Source of the DNA: Rhizobium sp. Q54
GTDB taxonomy: Bacteria > Pseudomonadota > Alphaproteobacteria > Rhizobiales > Xanthobacteraceae
Direction: 5' to 3'
Assembly: GCA_945861895.1 (NCBI GenBank)
Contig: CAMAWF010000001.1
Location: 1-64,000 of the forward strand
DNA length: 64,000 bases
A program made the position numbers and the translations under genes. The number at the start of each line of letters is the position of its first letter. Positions within the stretch are counted from its first letter, which is position 1. Positions 43,337 through 53,800 of the stretch are shown here, one piece after another. A model generated the notes under the pieces. The model was not told the origin of the DNA, searched no databases, and saw only the letters and a list, made by a program, of their open reading frames with translations.

Positions 43337-43876
43337 ATGGATGACAGCGATGAAGCGCTCATGGCCCGGATCGCACGCGGCGACGAGCCGGCGTTCCGCG
43401 AGCTTGCGCGCCGCCATTTGCCGTCGGCCCTCGCGCTCGCGCGCCGCATCACCGGCAATGCCGCCGACGCCGAGGACGTGGCGCAGGATGCCCTCCTGCG
43501 GGTCTGGACCAACGCCCCGCGCTGGCAGCCACTCGCTTCGTTTCGCACCTGGCTCACGCGCGTGGTGGTCAATCTCTGCCTCGACCGCAAACGGCGCGCG
43601 CCCTGGGTCGCGCTCGAAGCGGCTGGCGACATCGTCGACACCGCGCCCGACGCTCGCGCTCGCATGGAGGCCGGCGAGACTGACCGCCGCATCGATGACG
43701 CTATTGCGGCGCTGCCCGCCCGCCAGCGCGCAGCCATCGTGCTCACCTATCGCGAGGGCCTCAGCAATGCGGACACCGCCGCGATGCTCGATACTTCGGT
43801 GTCCGCCATCGAAACTTTACTGGTGCGCGCGAAACAAAACCTTCGCCGTAGTCTTGGCGACATCATTGAAAAATAG
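43337..43876 (+). CDS. ECF-family RNA polymerase sigma factor
   Basis: A 179-residue group IV sigma factor. Region 2 is visible in the first half (AFRELARRHLPSALALARRITGNAADAEDVAQDALLRVW, residues about 20-58) and region 4 helix-turn-helix in the last third (LPARQRAAIVLTYREGLSNADTAAMLDTSVSAIETLLVRAK, about 125-166). It begins a run of same-strand, closely spaced genes: a small membrane protein, a sensor-like protein and an efflux pump. That arrangement suggests it is held by the membrane protein and directs transcription of the efflux operon. Confidence 0.93.
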   Translation: MDDSDEALMARIARGDEPAFRELARRHLPSALALARRITGNAADAEDVAQDALLRVWTNAPRWQPLASFRTWLTRVVVNLCLDRKRRAPWVALEAAGDIVDTAPDARARMEAGETDRRIDDAIAALPARQRAAIVLTYREGLSNADTAAMLDTSVSAIETLLVRAKQNLRRSLGDIIEK

Positions 43877-43888
43877 CGAGAACCTGCG

Positions 43889-44257
43889 ATGAACGAAGAT
43901 CACATCCAATCCAAACTCGATGCCAAGCTCGATGCCATGCTCACCGGCCATTTGCGCCAGCAGGCAGACGGCGAAGACGCCTCGGCCGCGCGCGTGCTCG
44001 CGGCGCTCGCCGCCCGGCCGTTGCCGCGCCAGCATCGCCGGGCCTGGAGCTTCTGGCCGAATGTGCTGCTCGACTGGGACTTTACCCCCGCCTGGCCGCG
44101 CGTTGCGATGCTTGCCGGATGCGCGGCGCTCGGCTTTCTCATTGGGTTGGCGGGGCTCGACGGCCAGTTCGACGACGCCAGCGCCACTACCGTCGCCGCG
44201 GCCGATCTTTCCTCCATCGTATTCGAATCCGAGCCGCTGACGGGACTACGCCCATGA
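43889..44257 (+). CDS. Small single-pass membrane protein, candidate anti-sigma factor
   Basis: A 122-residue protein with a charged, helical cytoplasmic N-terminal part (about 1-65), one hydrophobic segment at about 71-90 and a short periplasmic tail. It lies 12 bases after the ECF sigma gene and overlaps the next gene by ATGA. I see no recognisable zinc-binding anti-sigma (HxxxCxxC) motif. By position and topology it is a candidate CnrY-like membrane anti-sigma factor; this is inferred from context only. Confidence 0.75.
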   Translation: MNEDHIQSKLDAKLDAMLTGHLRQQADGEDASAARVLAALAARPLPRQHRRAWSFWPNVLLDWDFTPAWPRVAMLAGCAALGFLIGLAGLDGQFDDASATTVAAADLSSIVFESEPLTGLRP

Positions 44258-44721
44258 GCATGGTACACACGGTTTCGCCCGCCGCTTTGGCAACACCGCG
44301 CCGGTTGTTGCTGGGCTCGCTTGCGCTCAATCTGTTTTTCATCGGCGTAGCGATCGCGCTGATGGTGCGCGGGCCGGCGCCGGCGGCCGCGCCCGACCGC
44401 ACCGTCGCCACGCGCATCGAGCGGCTGGCGGCAACCTTGCCTGCGCCCGACGCCGGCACATTGCGCGCGCGGTTCCAGGCCGAGCAGACCGCCATCGAAG
44501 CCGCGCGCGGAAATTACCGCGACGCGCAGGAGACCGTCCGCCAGGCGCTGCGCCGCGAACCGTTCAGCGCCGACGCCATGCGCGCCGCAATGACGCAAAC
44601 GCGCGCTGCCCGGCAGAATTTCGATCAGATCCTGCAGGGCATGATCCTCACGGCGTCGATGGAAATGTCGGCGGCCGGCCGCAACAAGCTGGCCGACTGG
44701 CCGCCCGGTCCGCGGCGCTAG
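44254..44721 (+). CDS. Periplasmic heavy-metal-sensor-like (CnrX/Spy-related) protein
   Basis: A 155-residue protein with an N-terminal membrane anchor at about 17-40 and a periplasmic helical domain rich in Arg, Gln and Ala (ARGNYRDAQETVRQALRREPFSADAMRAAMTQTRAARQNFD), the pattern of the CnrX/Spy/ZraP helical-hairpin family. Unlike metal-binding members it has almost no His or Cys, so it may sense misfolded protein or another signal. Start overlaps the upstream gene by ATGA. Probably the third component of an ECF sigma/anti-sigma/sensor module. Confidence 0.82.
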   Translation: MSMVHTVSPAALATPRRLLLGSLALNLFFIGVAIALMVRGPAPAAAPDRTVATRIERLAATLPAPDAGTLRARFQAEQTAIEAARGNYRDAQETVRQALRREPFSADAMRAAMTQTRAARQNFDQILQGMILTASMEMSAAGRNKLADWPPGPRR

Positions 44722-44774
44722 ACACAACGGCTGGATCGCCCGGAAATCCAGGTAGCGTTCGAAAGTCATTGGGT

Positions 44775-46277
44775 ATGTGGGTTCGGCAATTAACTGAGTT
44801 GGAGCCGTCTGCGGATGGAACGCGGTCCCGTTCACGCCGTTATCTCGCCGTGGCCTATGCGCTCTGCCTGACGCAACTTTTGTCCGGGTGTTTTCTCGGT
44901 TCGGAAAAGCCCGACCCGGCGCTCGACATTCCGGAAAGCTACCAATCCGGCCCGCGTAATCCCGCAGCCGCAGAGGCGGCGCTGCCGCAGCTCGACTGGT
45001 GGCGCGGCTTCCGCTCGCGCGAACTCACCGCGATCGTCGAAGAGGCGCGCGCCGCCAATCTCGACATCGCGGCGGCCGTCGCCCGCATCGTGCAGGCCGA
45101 CGCGCAGGCGCGCGTCGCCGGTGCGCCGCTACTGCCGAATGTCGCGCTCGGCGGCAACGCAACGCGCTCGCGCGCCTCGCAAACGACAAGCAGCGGCGGA
45201 ACCGCCACGAGTTCAGGCCGCTCCGAGCGGGTGCTGTATTCCGGCTCGCTGAGCGCAAGCTACGAAATCGACTTCTGGGGCAAGAACCGCGCCGCGCTGC
45301 GCGCGGCGGAAGAAACCGCCATCGCCAGCCGCTACGACCGCGAAGTGGTCGGGCTCACGACCGTGGTGAGCGCGGCCAATGCCTATTTCCAGGTGCTGGC
45401 GGCGCAGGACCGGCTGCGCGTCGCGCGCGAAAATCTCGTGAGCGCCGAGCGCGTGCTCAATTTGATCCAGCAGCGCCTGTCCGCCGGCACGGCGTCCTCG
45501 CTCGATACCGCGCAACAGCAAAGCCTGGTGGCCAGCCAGCGCGCCGCGATCCCGCCGCTGGAACAGACGCTGCGGCAAAACCAGGCGGCGCTCGCGCTGC
45601 TGGTGGCGCGGCCGCCGGAGCGCATCGCCATCCGCGGCGGCAGCTTGCGCAACATCGCGCTGCCGCGGGTGACGCCGGGGCTGCCGTCCGAACTGCTCAC
45701 CCAGCGCCCGGACATCCGCGAAGCCGAGGCGCAGCTCGCCGCCGCCAATGCCAATGTGGAAAACGCCCGCGCCGCCATGTTCCCAAGCATCACACTGACC
45801 GGCGAAGGCGGCTATCAGAGCACGCTGCTCAAGACGCTGTTCCGGCCGGAATCGGCGTTTTACACCGCCGTGGGCGGGCTGACGCAGCCGATATTCGACG
45901 GTCTGCGGCTGCAAGGGCAGCTCGATCTGACCAAGGGGCGGCAGGACGAATTGCTGCAAAATTATCGCAAGGCGGTGATCTCGGCCTTCGCCGATGTCGA
46001 CAATGCGCTCGTCGCCATCCAGCAGACGACGCGGCGCGAGCAGCTGCAGCGCGAAGTGGTCGTCAGCTCCCGCCGCGCGTTTGAAATCGCCGAGGAGCGG
46101 CTGCGCAGCGGAACGGTCGATCTGGTGACCGTGCTGCAAACGCAACAGACGCTGTACCAAGCCGAGGATGCGCTGGCGCAGGCGCGGCTGGCGCGGCTGC
46201 AAGCCATCGTCAGTTTATTTCAGGCGCTCGGCGGCGGCTGGCTGCCGAAGCCGCCGGAAACCGCCGATGCTCAGTGA
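44775..46277 (+). CDS. Efflux outer-membrane lipoprotein, NodT/OprM family
   Basis: A 500-residue TolC-like channel. The N terminus is a lipoprotein signal with lipobox LLSGC at about 36-40. Two OEP repeats (first from LPQLDWWRGFRS, second ending QLQREVVVSS) give the alpha-barrel, and the SASYEIDFWGK motif is typical. I used the ATG at 44775 (TTG at 44769 is possible). It is 53 bases after the sensor-like gene and overlaps the adaptor gene by 11 bases, so it belongs to the same operon. It would connect the two RND pumps to the outer membrane. Confidence 0.92.
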   Translation: MWVRQLTELEPSADGTRSRSRRYLAVAYALCLTQLLSGCFLGSEKPDPALDIPESYQSGPRNPAAAEAALPQLDWWRGFRSRELTAIVEEARAANLDIAAAVARIVQADAQARVAGAPLLPNVALGGNATRSRASQTTSSGGTATSSGRSERVLYSGSLSASYEIDFWGKNRAALRAAEETAIASRYDREVVGLTTVVSAANAYFQVLAAQDRLRVARENLVSAERVLNLIQQRLSAGTASSLDTAQQQSLVASQRAAIPPLEQTLRQNQAALALLVARPPERIAIRGGSLRNIALPRVTPGLPSELLTQRPDIREAEAQLAAANANVENARAAMFPSITLTGEGGYQSTLLKTLFRPESAFYTAVGGLTQPIFDGLRLQGQLDLTKGRQDELLQNYRKAVISAFADVDNALVAIQQTTRREQLQREVVVSSRRAFEIAEERLRSGTVDLVTVLQTQQTLYQAEDALAQARLARLQAIVSLFQALGGGWLPKPPETADAQ

Positions 46278-47580
46278 TCTTCGCAAGCGGTATCTGCGCC
46301 TCAGCGGACGCACGCGCCTTGTGGGCGCCGGTCTCATCGCCCTGCTCGCCGTGGCCGCGATCTATTCGCTCGGCGGCTCGTCGCAGGAGCCCCAGCGCGG
46401 TGCGCGCGGGCGCTTCGGCGCGGACGGTCCGGTGCCGGTGCTCGCGGCCGCGGCGAAGCTCGCCGACGTGCCGATTTATCTCGACGCGGTCGGCACCACG
46501 CGCGCGCTCAACACCGTGACGGTGCGCCCGCAGGTCGACGGAAAACTCATCGGCGTGGGCTTCAAGGAAGGCCAGGATGTCCGCAAGGGCGACGTGCTCG
46601 CGCGCATCGATCCCACCACCTACAAGGCGCAGCTCGATCAGGCGATGGCCAAGAAGGCGCAGGACGAGGCGCTGCTCGGCAATGCGCGCATCGATCTCGA
46701 TCGCTACGAGCGTCTGGCCGCGACCAATTCGATCAACCGCCAGCAGGCCGACACCCAGCGCGCGCTGGTCGCGCAGATCGAGGCGCAAGTCAAATCCGAC
46801 CAGGCCGCGGTCGACAACGCCAAGGCGATCCTGGAATACACCACCGTGGTCGCCCCGATCGATGGACGCACCGGCATCCGCCAGGTCGATGAAGGCAATA
46901 TCGTGCGCGCGTCGGACTCCACCGGCATCGTCGTCATCACGCAGATCCAGCCGATCTCGGTGCTGTTCAATCTGCCGCAGCAAAACATTTCGCAGGTGAA
47001 CAAGGCGTTCGCGCAAACGCCGCTCGCGGTCGAGGCGCTGCAATCCGACAACGACGCGGTGATCGACCGCGGCACCTTGGGCGTGGTCGACAATCAGGTC
47101 GACCAGACCACCGGAACCGTGCGGCTGAAAGCCGATTTTCCCAACGCCAGTCTCGCGCTCTGGCCAGGGCAGTTCGTCAATGTCCGGCTGCTGATCGACA
47201 CGCTGCGTCAGGTCGTCGTGATCCCGACCGGCGCGGTGCAGCGCGGGCCGGCCGGCACTTTCGTCTATGTGGTCAGGGACGACAATAAAGTGGCGATGCG
47301 GCCGGTGAGCATTTCGCTACAGGATGAAACCCAGGCCGTGGTGGCAAACGGCGTGCAGCCGCCCGAGCGCGTGGTCACCACCGGCTTCGCGCGGCTGACT
47401 GACGGCACCCAGGTCAACGTCGCCGGTAATGCGGATACGGCCGTGCCGGCGGCCGCACGTCCGCCGGGGGCGCTGCGCGACGGCCAGCGGCCCGACGGCA
47501 ACCGCCGCCCGCGCTCCGATGCCGCGCCAGGCGCACCACCAATCCCGACGCAAAGCCCAACACCAAGCCCAACACGATGA
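46267..47580 (+). CDS. RND efflux periplasmic adaptor (MFP, MdtA-like)
   Basis: A 437-residue membrane-fusion protein. N-terminal anchor at about 19-36, barrel-sandwich hybrid (VRPQVDGKLIGVGFKEGQDVRKGDVLARIDP), an alpha-hairpin of coiled coil (about 120-190), beta-barrel and membrane-proximal domains, then a disordered Pro/Arg-rich tail from about 395. It bridges the RND pumps and the outer-membrane channel. Start ATG 46267 lies within the upstream gene; its stop overlaps the first RND gene by ATGA (47577-47580). Confidence 0.94.
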   Translation: MLSDLRKRYLRLSGRTRLVGAGLIALLAVAAIYSLGGSSQEPQRGARGRFGADGPVPVLAAAAKLADVPIYLDAVGTTRALNTVTVRPQVDGKLIGVGFKEGQDVRKGDVLARIDPTTYKAQLDQAMAKKAQDEALLGNARIDLDRYERLAATNSINRQQADTQRALVAQIEAQVKSDQAAVDNAKAILEYTTVVAPIDGRTGIRQVDEGNIVRASDSTGIVVITQIQPISVLFNLPQQNISQVNKAFAQTPLAVEALQSDNDAVIDRGTLGVVDNQVDQTTGTVRLKADFPNASLALWPGQFVNVRLLIDTLRQVVVIPTGAVQRGPAGTFVYVVRDDNKVAMRPVSISLQDETQAVVANGVQPPERVVTTGFARLTDGTQVNVAGNADTAVPAAARPPGALRDGQRPDGNRRPRSDAAPGAPPIPTQSPTPSPTR

Positions 47581-50500
47581 GCGTCTCGTCGCCCTTCATT
47601 CACCGGCCGATTGCGACCTCGCTGCTCGGCATCGCGGTGATGCTCGGCGGCGCGCTCGGCTACTGGTGGCTGCCGGTGTCGGCGCTGCCGCAGGTGGACT
47701 TCCCGACCATCCAGGTCACCACGCAATTGCCGGGCGCCAATCCGGACACCATCGCCTCGCTAGTGACGGCGCCGCTGGAGCGGCAGTTCGGGCAAACCCC
47801 TTCGCTCTCCACCATGACGTCGTCGTCGAGCTACGGCATCAGCCAGATCACGCTGCAATTCGATTTGAGCCGCGACATCGACGCCGCCGCGCAGGACGTG
47901 CAGGCCGCCATCAACGCCGCCGGTTCGACGCTGCCGCGAAATCTTCCCTATCCGCCGCTGTATTCGAAGGTGAATCCCGCCGACGCGCCGATCGTCACGC
48001 TGGCGCTGACCTCGGACACCACATCGCTGCGCGCGCTCAGCGACATCGCCGATACCATGATGACGCCGCGGCTTTCCGAGGTGACCGGCGTCGGCCGCGT
48101 CTCGGTGCAGGGCGGCATCCGGCCCGGCATCCGCATCCAGGCCGATCTCGCGCGGCTCGCCGCCTACAATATCGGGCTGGAAGACCTGCGCACCGCCATC
48201 GTCGGCGCCAATGTCGCCGGCCCCAAGGGCGCGCTCGATGGCGCGCATCAATCCTATACCATTGCCGCCAACGACCAGATCGCGGCGGCGGACGCCTACA
48301 AGACCATCGTCATCGCGTTCCGCAACGGCGCGCCGGTTCTGCTCGGCGATGTCGCCAATGTCGTCGAGGGCCTGGAGAACACCAAGGTCGGCGGCTGGTA
48401 TCAGGGCGTGCCCGCGATCGTGGTCGACGTGCAGCGCCAGCCCGGCGCCAACGTGATCCAGACCGTGGAGCGCGTGCGCGGCGAACTGCCGCGGCTGCAG
48501 CGCGCGATGCCGGCGGGCGTCAAGCTCACCATCGTCAATGACCGCACCGTCACCATCCGCGCCTCGATCCGCGACGTGCAATTCACGCTGGTGCTGAGCG
48601 TCGCGCTGGTGGTGCTGGTGGTGCTGATATTCCTGCGCACGGTCCGCGCCACCATCATTGCCGGCGTCGCACTGCCGCTCTCGCTGGTGGCGACCTTCGG
48701 CGCGATGTGGTTCTGCGGATTTTCGCTCGATAATCTTTCGCTGATGGCGCTGACCATCGGCACCGGCTTCGTGGTCGACGACGCCATCGTCATGATCGAG
48801 AACATCGTGCGCCACATGGAAAAGGGCGAGCGGCCGCTGCAAGCGGCGTTGCGCGGCGCGCGCGAGATCAGCTTCACCGTGATCTCGCTCACGGTGTCGT
48901 TGATCGCGGTGTTCATTCCGCTCTTGTTCATGACTGGACTGGTGGGCCGCATGTTCCACGAATTCGCGCTCACGCTCACCATCGCCGTGGTGGCGTCGAT
49001 GGTCGTGTCGCTGACGCTGACGCCGATGATGTGCAGCCGGCTGCTGCGCCCGCATGTCGAGCGCAAAAGCTCCGCGCTGGCGCAGACGTTAAACCGCTGG
49101 GTCGACCGCACCGTCGAGCTTTATCGCGAAAGCCTGGAATGGGTGTTGCGCCATCAGCAGGCAACTTTGGTGACGACGCTGATCACGCTCGTTGCCACCG
49201 TCCTGCTCTATATCGCGATCCCCAAGGGTTTTCTGCCGTTGCAGGATACCGGCCTGATCGTGGCGGTGACCGAAGCCGGCACGGATGTTTCCTTTGCCGA
49301 GATGACGCGCCGGCAGCAGGCGGTGGAAGCCGCGATCCGATCCGACCCCGAGGTTACTGGCATCGTCTCCGTCGTCGGCGTCAGCCCGATCAATGCCACG
49401 CCCAATGCCGGCCGCCTCGTCATCACGCTGCGCCCGCGCGGCGAGCGCAGCGCGCGGATGAACGAGATCGTGCCGCGGTTGCAGGCGAAAGCCGGCGCGG
49501 TGCCGGGAATGAACGTCTATTTCCAGCCGGTGCAGGACGTGCAAATCAGCACGCGTGCCAGCCGCGCGCAGTATCAATACACGCTGGTCGGCACCGACAC
49601 GCAGGAGGTTTCGGACTGGTCGCTCAAGCTCGCCGAAAAGCTGCGCGCGTCGCCGGTCATGCGCGAGGTCGCCTCCGAAGCGCAGGAAGGCGGATTGCGG
49701 GTGATGGTCAATGTCGACCGCGAAAAGGCCGGACGACTCGGCGTCTCCATGCAGAACATCACCGACACGCTCAACAATGCCTTCGGCCAGCGGCAGATTT
49801 CCACCATCTACGCGCAGGCCAACCAATACCGCGTGATCCTGGAAGCAATGCCGCAATACCAGCGCGACCCCGCCGCGCTCTCGAAGCTCTACGTCACCGG
49901 CAGCAGCAGCACGACCTCAAGCAGCACGACGGTTGCGACATCCACCGTTCCCGGCGCGACCTCTGGCGCCGCCAGCAGCGCCAGCAGCGCGACCTCGACC
50001 AGCACCAGCAGCACGCAGGTGCCGCTGGCCGCCTTCGCCAGTTTCGAGCGCGTCTCGGCGCCGCTCGTCATCGCGCATCAGGAGCAGTTTCCCTCGGTGA
50101 CCATCAGCTTCGATCTCGCCCCACGCGCGGCATTGAGCGACGCGGTGGCGGCGATCTCGGCCGCCCAGCAGGACATCGGCTTGCCGAATTCAGTGATCGG
50201 CAGCTATTCCGGCGATGCCGCCGAATTCCGCAAGTCGCTCGCCAACGAGCCGTGGCTGATCCTCGCCGCCGCCATCACGATCTACATCGTGCTCGGCGTC
50301 TTGTACGAGAGCTTCATCCATCCGCTCACGATCCTCTCCACTTTGCCCTCGGCCGGCGTCGGCGCGCTGTTGGCGCTGATGCTGTTTGGCTATGACCTCT
50401 CGGTCATCGCGCTGATCGGCATCGTGCTGCTGATGGGCATCGTGAAGAAAAACGCGATCATGATGATCGACTTCGCGCTCGAAGCCGAACGGCATCAAGG

Positions 50501-50798
50501 GCTATCGCCGCGCGAGTCGATCGTGCAGGCTTCGCTGTTGCGCTTCCGCCCGATCATGATGACCACGCTCGCCGCATTGTTCGGCGCCCTGCCGCTGGCG
50601 CTGGAAGGCGGCACCGGCTCGGAACTGCGCAATCCGCTCGGCGTCACCATTGTCGGCGGATTACTGGTGAGCCAATTGCTCACGCTCTACACCACGCCGG
50701 TAATCTATCTCTACATGGAGCGGCTGCGCGTGCGGCTCACGCCGGCGGCGGCGCCGGAGCCGCCGCGGCCGAAATACCGCGCGCGGCCGGCGGAGTAG
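47577..50798 (+). CDS. RND efflux permease, MdtB-like (HAE1 type), with Ser/Thr-rich insertion
   Basis: A 1073-residue AcrB-type transporter: 12 predicted membrane helices, two large periplasmic loops, the proton-relay Asp pair in FVVDDAIVMIEN and the Lys in GIVKKNAIMMIDF. It exports hydrophobic toxicants in exchange for protons. About residues 774-814 are a Ser/Thr/Ala low-complexity stretch not seen in the neighbouring pump, in the docking (DC) part of the second periplasmic loop. Coupled by ATGA to the adaptor and followed after four bases by a second RND gene, as in MdtABC/MuxABC pumps that use two different permeases. Confidence 0.94.
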   Translation: MSVSSPFIHRPIATSLLGIAVMLGGALGYWWLPVSALPQVDFPTIQVTTQLPGANPDTIASLVTAPLERQFGQTPSLSTMTSSSSYGISQITLQFDLSRDIDAAAQDVQAAINAAGSTLPRNLPYPPLYSKVNPADAPIVTLALTSDTTSLRALSDIADTMMTPRLSEVTGVGRVSVQGGIRPGIRIQADLARLAAYNIGLEDLRTAIVGANVAGPKGALDGAHQSYTIAANDQIAAADAYKTIVIAFRNGAPVLLGDVANVVEGLENTKVGGWYQGVPAIVVDVQRQPGANVIQTVERVRGELPRLQRAMPAGVKLTIVNDRTVTIRASIRDVQFTLVLSVALVVLVVLIFLRTVRATIIAGVALPLSLVATFGAMWFCGFSLDNLSLMALTIGTGFVVDDAIVMIENIVRHMEKGERPLQAALRGAREISFTVISLTVSLIAVFIPLLFMTGLVGRMFHEFALTLTIAVVASMVVSLTLTPMMCSRLLRPHVERKSSALAQTLNRWVDRTVELYRESLEWVLRHQQATLVTTLITLVATVLLYIAIPKGFLPLQDTGLIVAVTEAGTDVSFAEMTRRQQAVEAAIRSDPEVTGIVSVVGVSPINATPNAGRLVITLRPRGERSARMNEIVPRLQAKAGAVPGMNVYFQPVQDVQISTRASRAQYQYTLVGTDTQEVSDWSLKLAEKLRASPVMREVASEAQEGGLRVMVNVDREKAGRLGVSMQNITDTLNNAFGQRQISTIYAQANQYRVILEAMPQYQRDPAALSKLYVTGSSSTTSSSTTVATSTVPGATSGAASSASSATSTSTSSTQVPLAAFASFERVSAPLVIAHQEQFPSVTISFDLAPRAALSDAVAAISAAQQDIGLPNSVIGSYSGDAAEFRKSLANEPWLILAAAITIYIVLGVLYESFIHPLTILSTLPSAGVGALLALMLFGYDLSVIALIGIVLLMGIVKKNAIMMIDFALEAERHQGLSPRESIVQASLLRFRPIMMTTLAALFGALPLALEGGTGSELRNPLGVTIVGGLLVSQLLTLYTTPVIYLYMERLRVRLTPAAAPEPPRPKYRARPAE
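49897..50018 (+). repeat. Low-complexity Ser/Thr-encoding stretch inside the first RND gene
   Basis: AGC/ACC-rich sequence coding for about 40 residues of mainly Ser, Thr and Ala between the KLYVTGS and QVPLAAF segments. The paralogous pump at 50803 has only SGSGGR at the same place. Codon runs such as repeated CAGCAG suggest expansion by slippage. Confidence 0.7.
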
Positions 50799-50802
50799 CG
50801 CC

Positions 50803-53800
50803 ATGAATTTCTCACAGCCCTTCGTGCGCCGGCCGATCGGCACGACGTTATTGGCCATCGGCCTGTTCATGGTCGGCGCCGTCGCCTACGGCTTTTTGCC
50901 GGTCGCCAGCCTGCCGTCGGTGGAGTTCCCGACCATCAATATCACCGCCAGCCGGCCTGGCGCCGATCCCGCCATCATGGCGGCCACGGTCGCCGCGCCG
51001 CTGGAGCGCCGCATCGGCGAAATCTCCGGCGTCACCGAGATGACATCGGTAAGCTCGCTCGGATTCTCGCGCATCACCGTGCAGTTCGATCTCAACCGCA
51101 GCATCGAAGGCGCGGCGCGCGACGTGCAGGCCGCGCTCAACGCCGCGCTCAGCGACTTGCCCAGCGACATGCCGACGCTGCCCAGTTTCCGCAAGGCTAA
51201 TCCGGCCGCCGCGCCGATTTTGATTCTGGCGCTGACGTCGAAAACCGTTTTGCCGAGCGCGATTTACGATGCCGCCGACACTGTGATCGCGCAGCGGCTG
51301 TCGCAGGTCGAGGGCGTGGCCGAGGTCAACGTCGCCGGCTCCGAGCAGCCGGCAATCCGGGTGAGCGTCAATCCGGTGCTGCTCGCCTCCATGGGCATCT
51401 CGATGGAAGAGGTGCGCACGGCCATCGTCAATTCCAATGCGGTGGGGCCGCTCGGCGTTTTCGACGGCGAGAGCCGCGCCATCACCATCGGCGTCAACGA
51501 CCAACTGCGCGCGCCCGTTCAATACGATCCCGTCGTGGTGAAGACGGTCAACGGAACGGTGATCCGGCTTTCCAACGTTGCCACGATCCAGGCCGGCGTG
51601 CGCAACAACCGCTCGGCCGGCGGATTCAATCGCGAGCCGGCGGTGCTGCTCATCATCACCAAGCAGGGCGACGCCAACGTCATCGATACGGTCGACCGGA
51701 TCTATCGGGTGATCCCCGATCTGCGGCGCTGGATACCCGCCGGCATCGAGATATCGGTGCTGTCGGACCGCACGCAAACCATTCGCGCCAGCGTGCGCGA
51801 CATGCAGCTCACGCTTGCCGCCACCATCGTCCTGGTCATGCTGGTGGTGTTCGTGTTCCTGCGCCGCGGCGCGGCGACTATCGCCGCCGGAATCACCGTG
51901 CCGCTATCGCTCGCCGGCACTTGCGCCGCCATGTGGGCGGCCGGATTTTCGATCGACAATCTCTCGCTGATGGCGCTCGCCGTGAGCGTCGGCTTCGTGG
52001 TCGACGACGCCATCGTGATGATCGAGAACATGTTCCGCAATCTGGAAAAGGGAATGTCGCCGTTGCGCGCGGCGCTGGCCGGCGCAAAGCAGATCGGCTT
52101 CACCGTGGTCTCGATCAGCGTGTCGCTGATCGCCGCCTTCATTCCGTTGCTGTTCATGGGCGGCATCGTCGGGCGCTTGTTCCGCGAATTTTCCGTCACG
52201 CTTGCTTTCGCCATCGCGGTATCGACCGTGGTGTCGCTCTCGGTGACGCCGATGATCTGCGCTTATTTCGTGCACGCGCCGCCGAGCCGCAACGCGACCT
52301 GGCTCGACCGCCTGGTCGAAGGAGCGCTGGCGCGGTTTATCGGTTTCTATGCGCGCACGCTGCGGCATGTCTTGCGGCATCACGTGCTGGTAATGCTGGT
52401 TTTTGTCGCGACCATCGCGCTCACGGTCGCTCTCTATATCAAGACGCCGAAAGGTTATTTCCCGCAGGACGACACCGGCCTGGTGTTCGGCGGGATGCAG
52501 GCCTCGACCGATATTTCGTTCCAGGCCATGGCCGAGCTGCAACAAAAGGTGCTCGACATCGTCTTTGCCGATCCTGCGGTGGCCAATGTCGGATCGTCGG
52601 TCGGGGCGTCGGGATACAACTCCTCGGTCAACCGCGGGCGGGTGTTCATCAGCCTCAAGCCGCTGGCGGAGCGCAATGGCGTGAGCACGCAGCGCGTCGT
52701 GGCGCGGCTGCGCACCCAGTTGAACGGCATTCCGGGCCTGCGGGTGTTCATGGTGCCGGCGCAGGATTTGCGCGTCGGCGGGCGGCAAAGCGACTCGCAA
52801 TATCAGTTCACTTTGTGGAGCCCCGATTTCGACGAATTGCAGCGCTGGCTGCCGCGGGTGCAGGACCGCATCAAGCAGCTGCCGGGTATCGTCGACGTCA
52901 CCACCGATCGCGAGCAGGGCGGGCTGCAGGCCAAGATCGTCATCGACCGCCCGGCGGCCGCGCGGCTGGGCGTGAAGATGCAGGACATCGACAACGCGCT
53001 CAACAATGCGTTTTCGCAACGGCAGATTTCGACCATCTACACCCAGCGCAACCAGTATCGCGTCATCCTGGAAGTCGACCGCAAATATCAGCGCGACCCT
53101 TCCGATCTTGCGCAGGTCTATGTCAGCGGCAGCGGCGGCAGACAAGTGCCGCTCTCCAGCGTGGCGCGCGTCGAGCGCTCGATCGCGCCGCTGGTGGTCA
53201 ACCATCAGGGCCAGTTCCCCTCCGTCACCATCACCTACAATATTTCGCCCGAGAGCAAGCTCGAACAAGCCACCGCCGACATCGAGCGCGCGGTGGCCGG
53301 GCTGCACATGCCGGACACCATCCATGCCGAATTCGCCGGCGACGTGCGCGCGTTTCGCGGATCGGTGGGCGCGCAGCCGCTGCTGATAGCGGCGGCGCTG
53401 ATCGCGGTCTATATCGTGCTCGGCGTGCTGTACGAGAGCCTGGCGCATCCGCTCACCATCATCTCGACGCTGCCACCGGCCGGGCTCGGCGCGCTGCTGG
53501 CGCTGCACATCTTTGATGCCGAGCTCACGGTGATCGCCTTCATCGGCATTATTTTGCTGATCGGCATCGTGAAGAAGAACGGCATCATGCTGGTCGACTT
53601 CGCGCTCGAGGGCGAGCGGCGGCGCGGGCTGACGCCGGACAAAGCCATCTTCGAAGCCTGCATGGAGCGCTTCCGGCCGATCCTGATGACCACGATGGCG
53701 GCGCTGCTCGGCGCGGTGCCGCTGGTGATCGCAACCGGCCCGGGCTCGGAGCTGCGGCGGCCGCTCGGCATCACCATCATCGGCGGATTGATCGTGTCGC

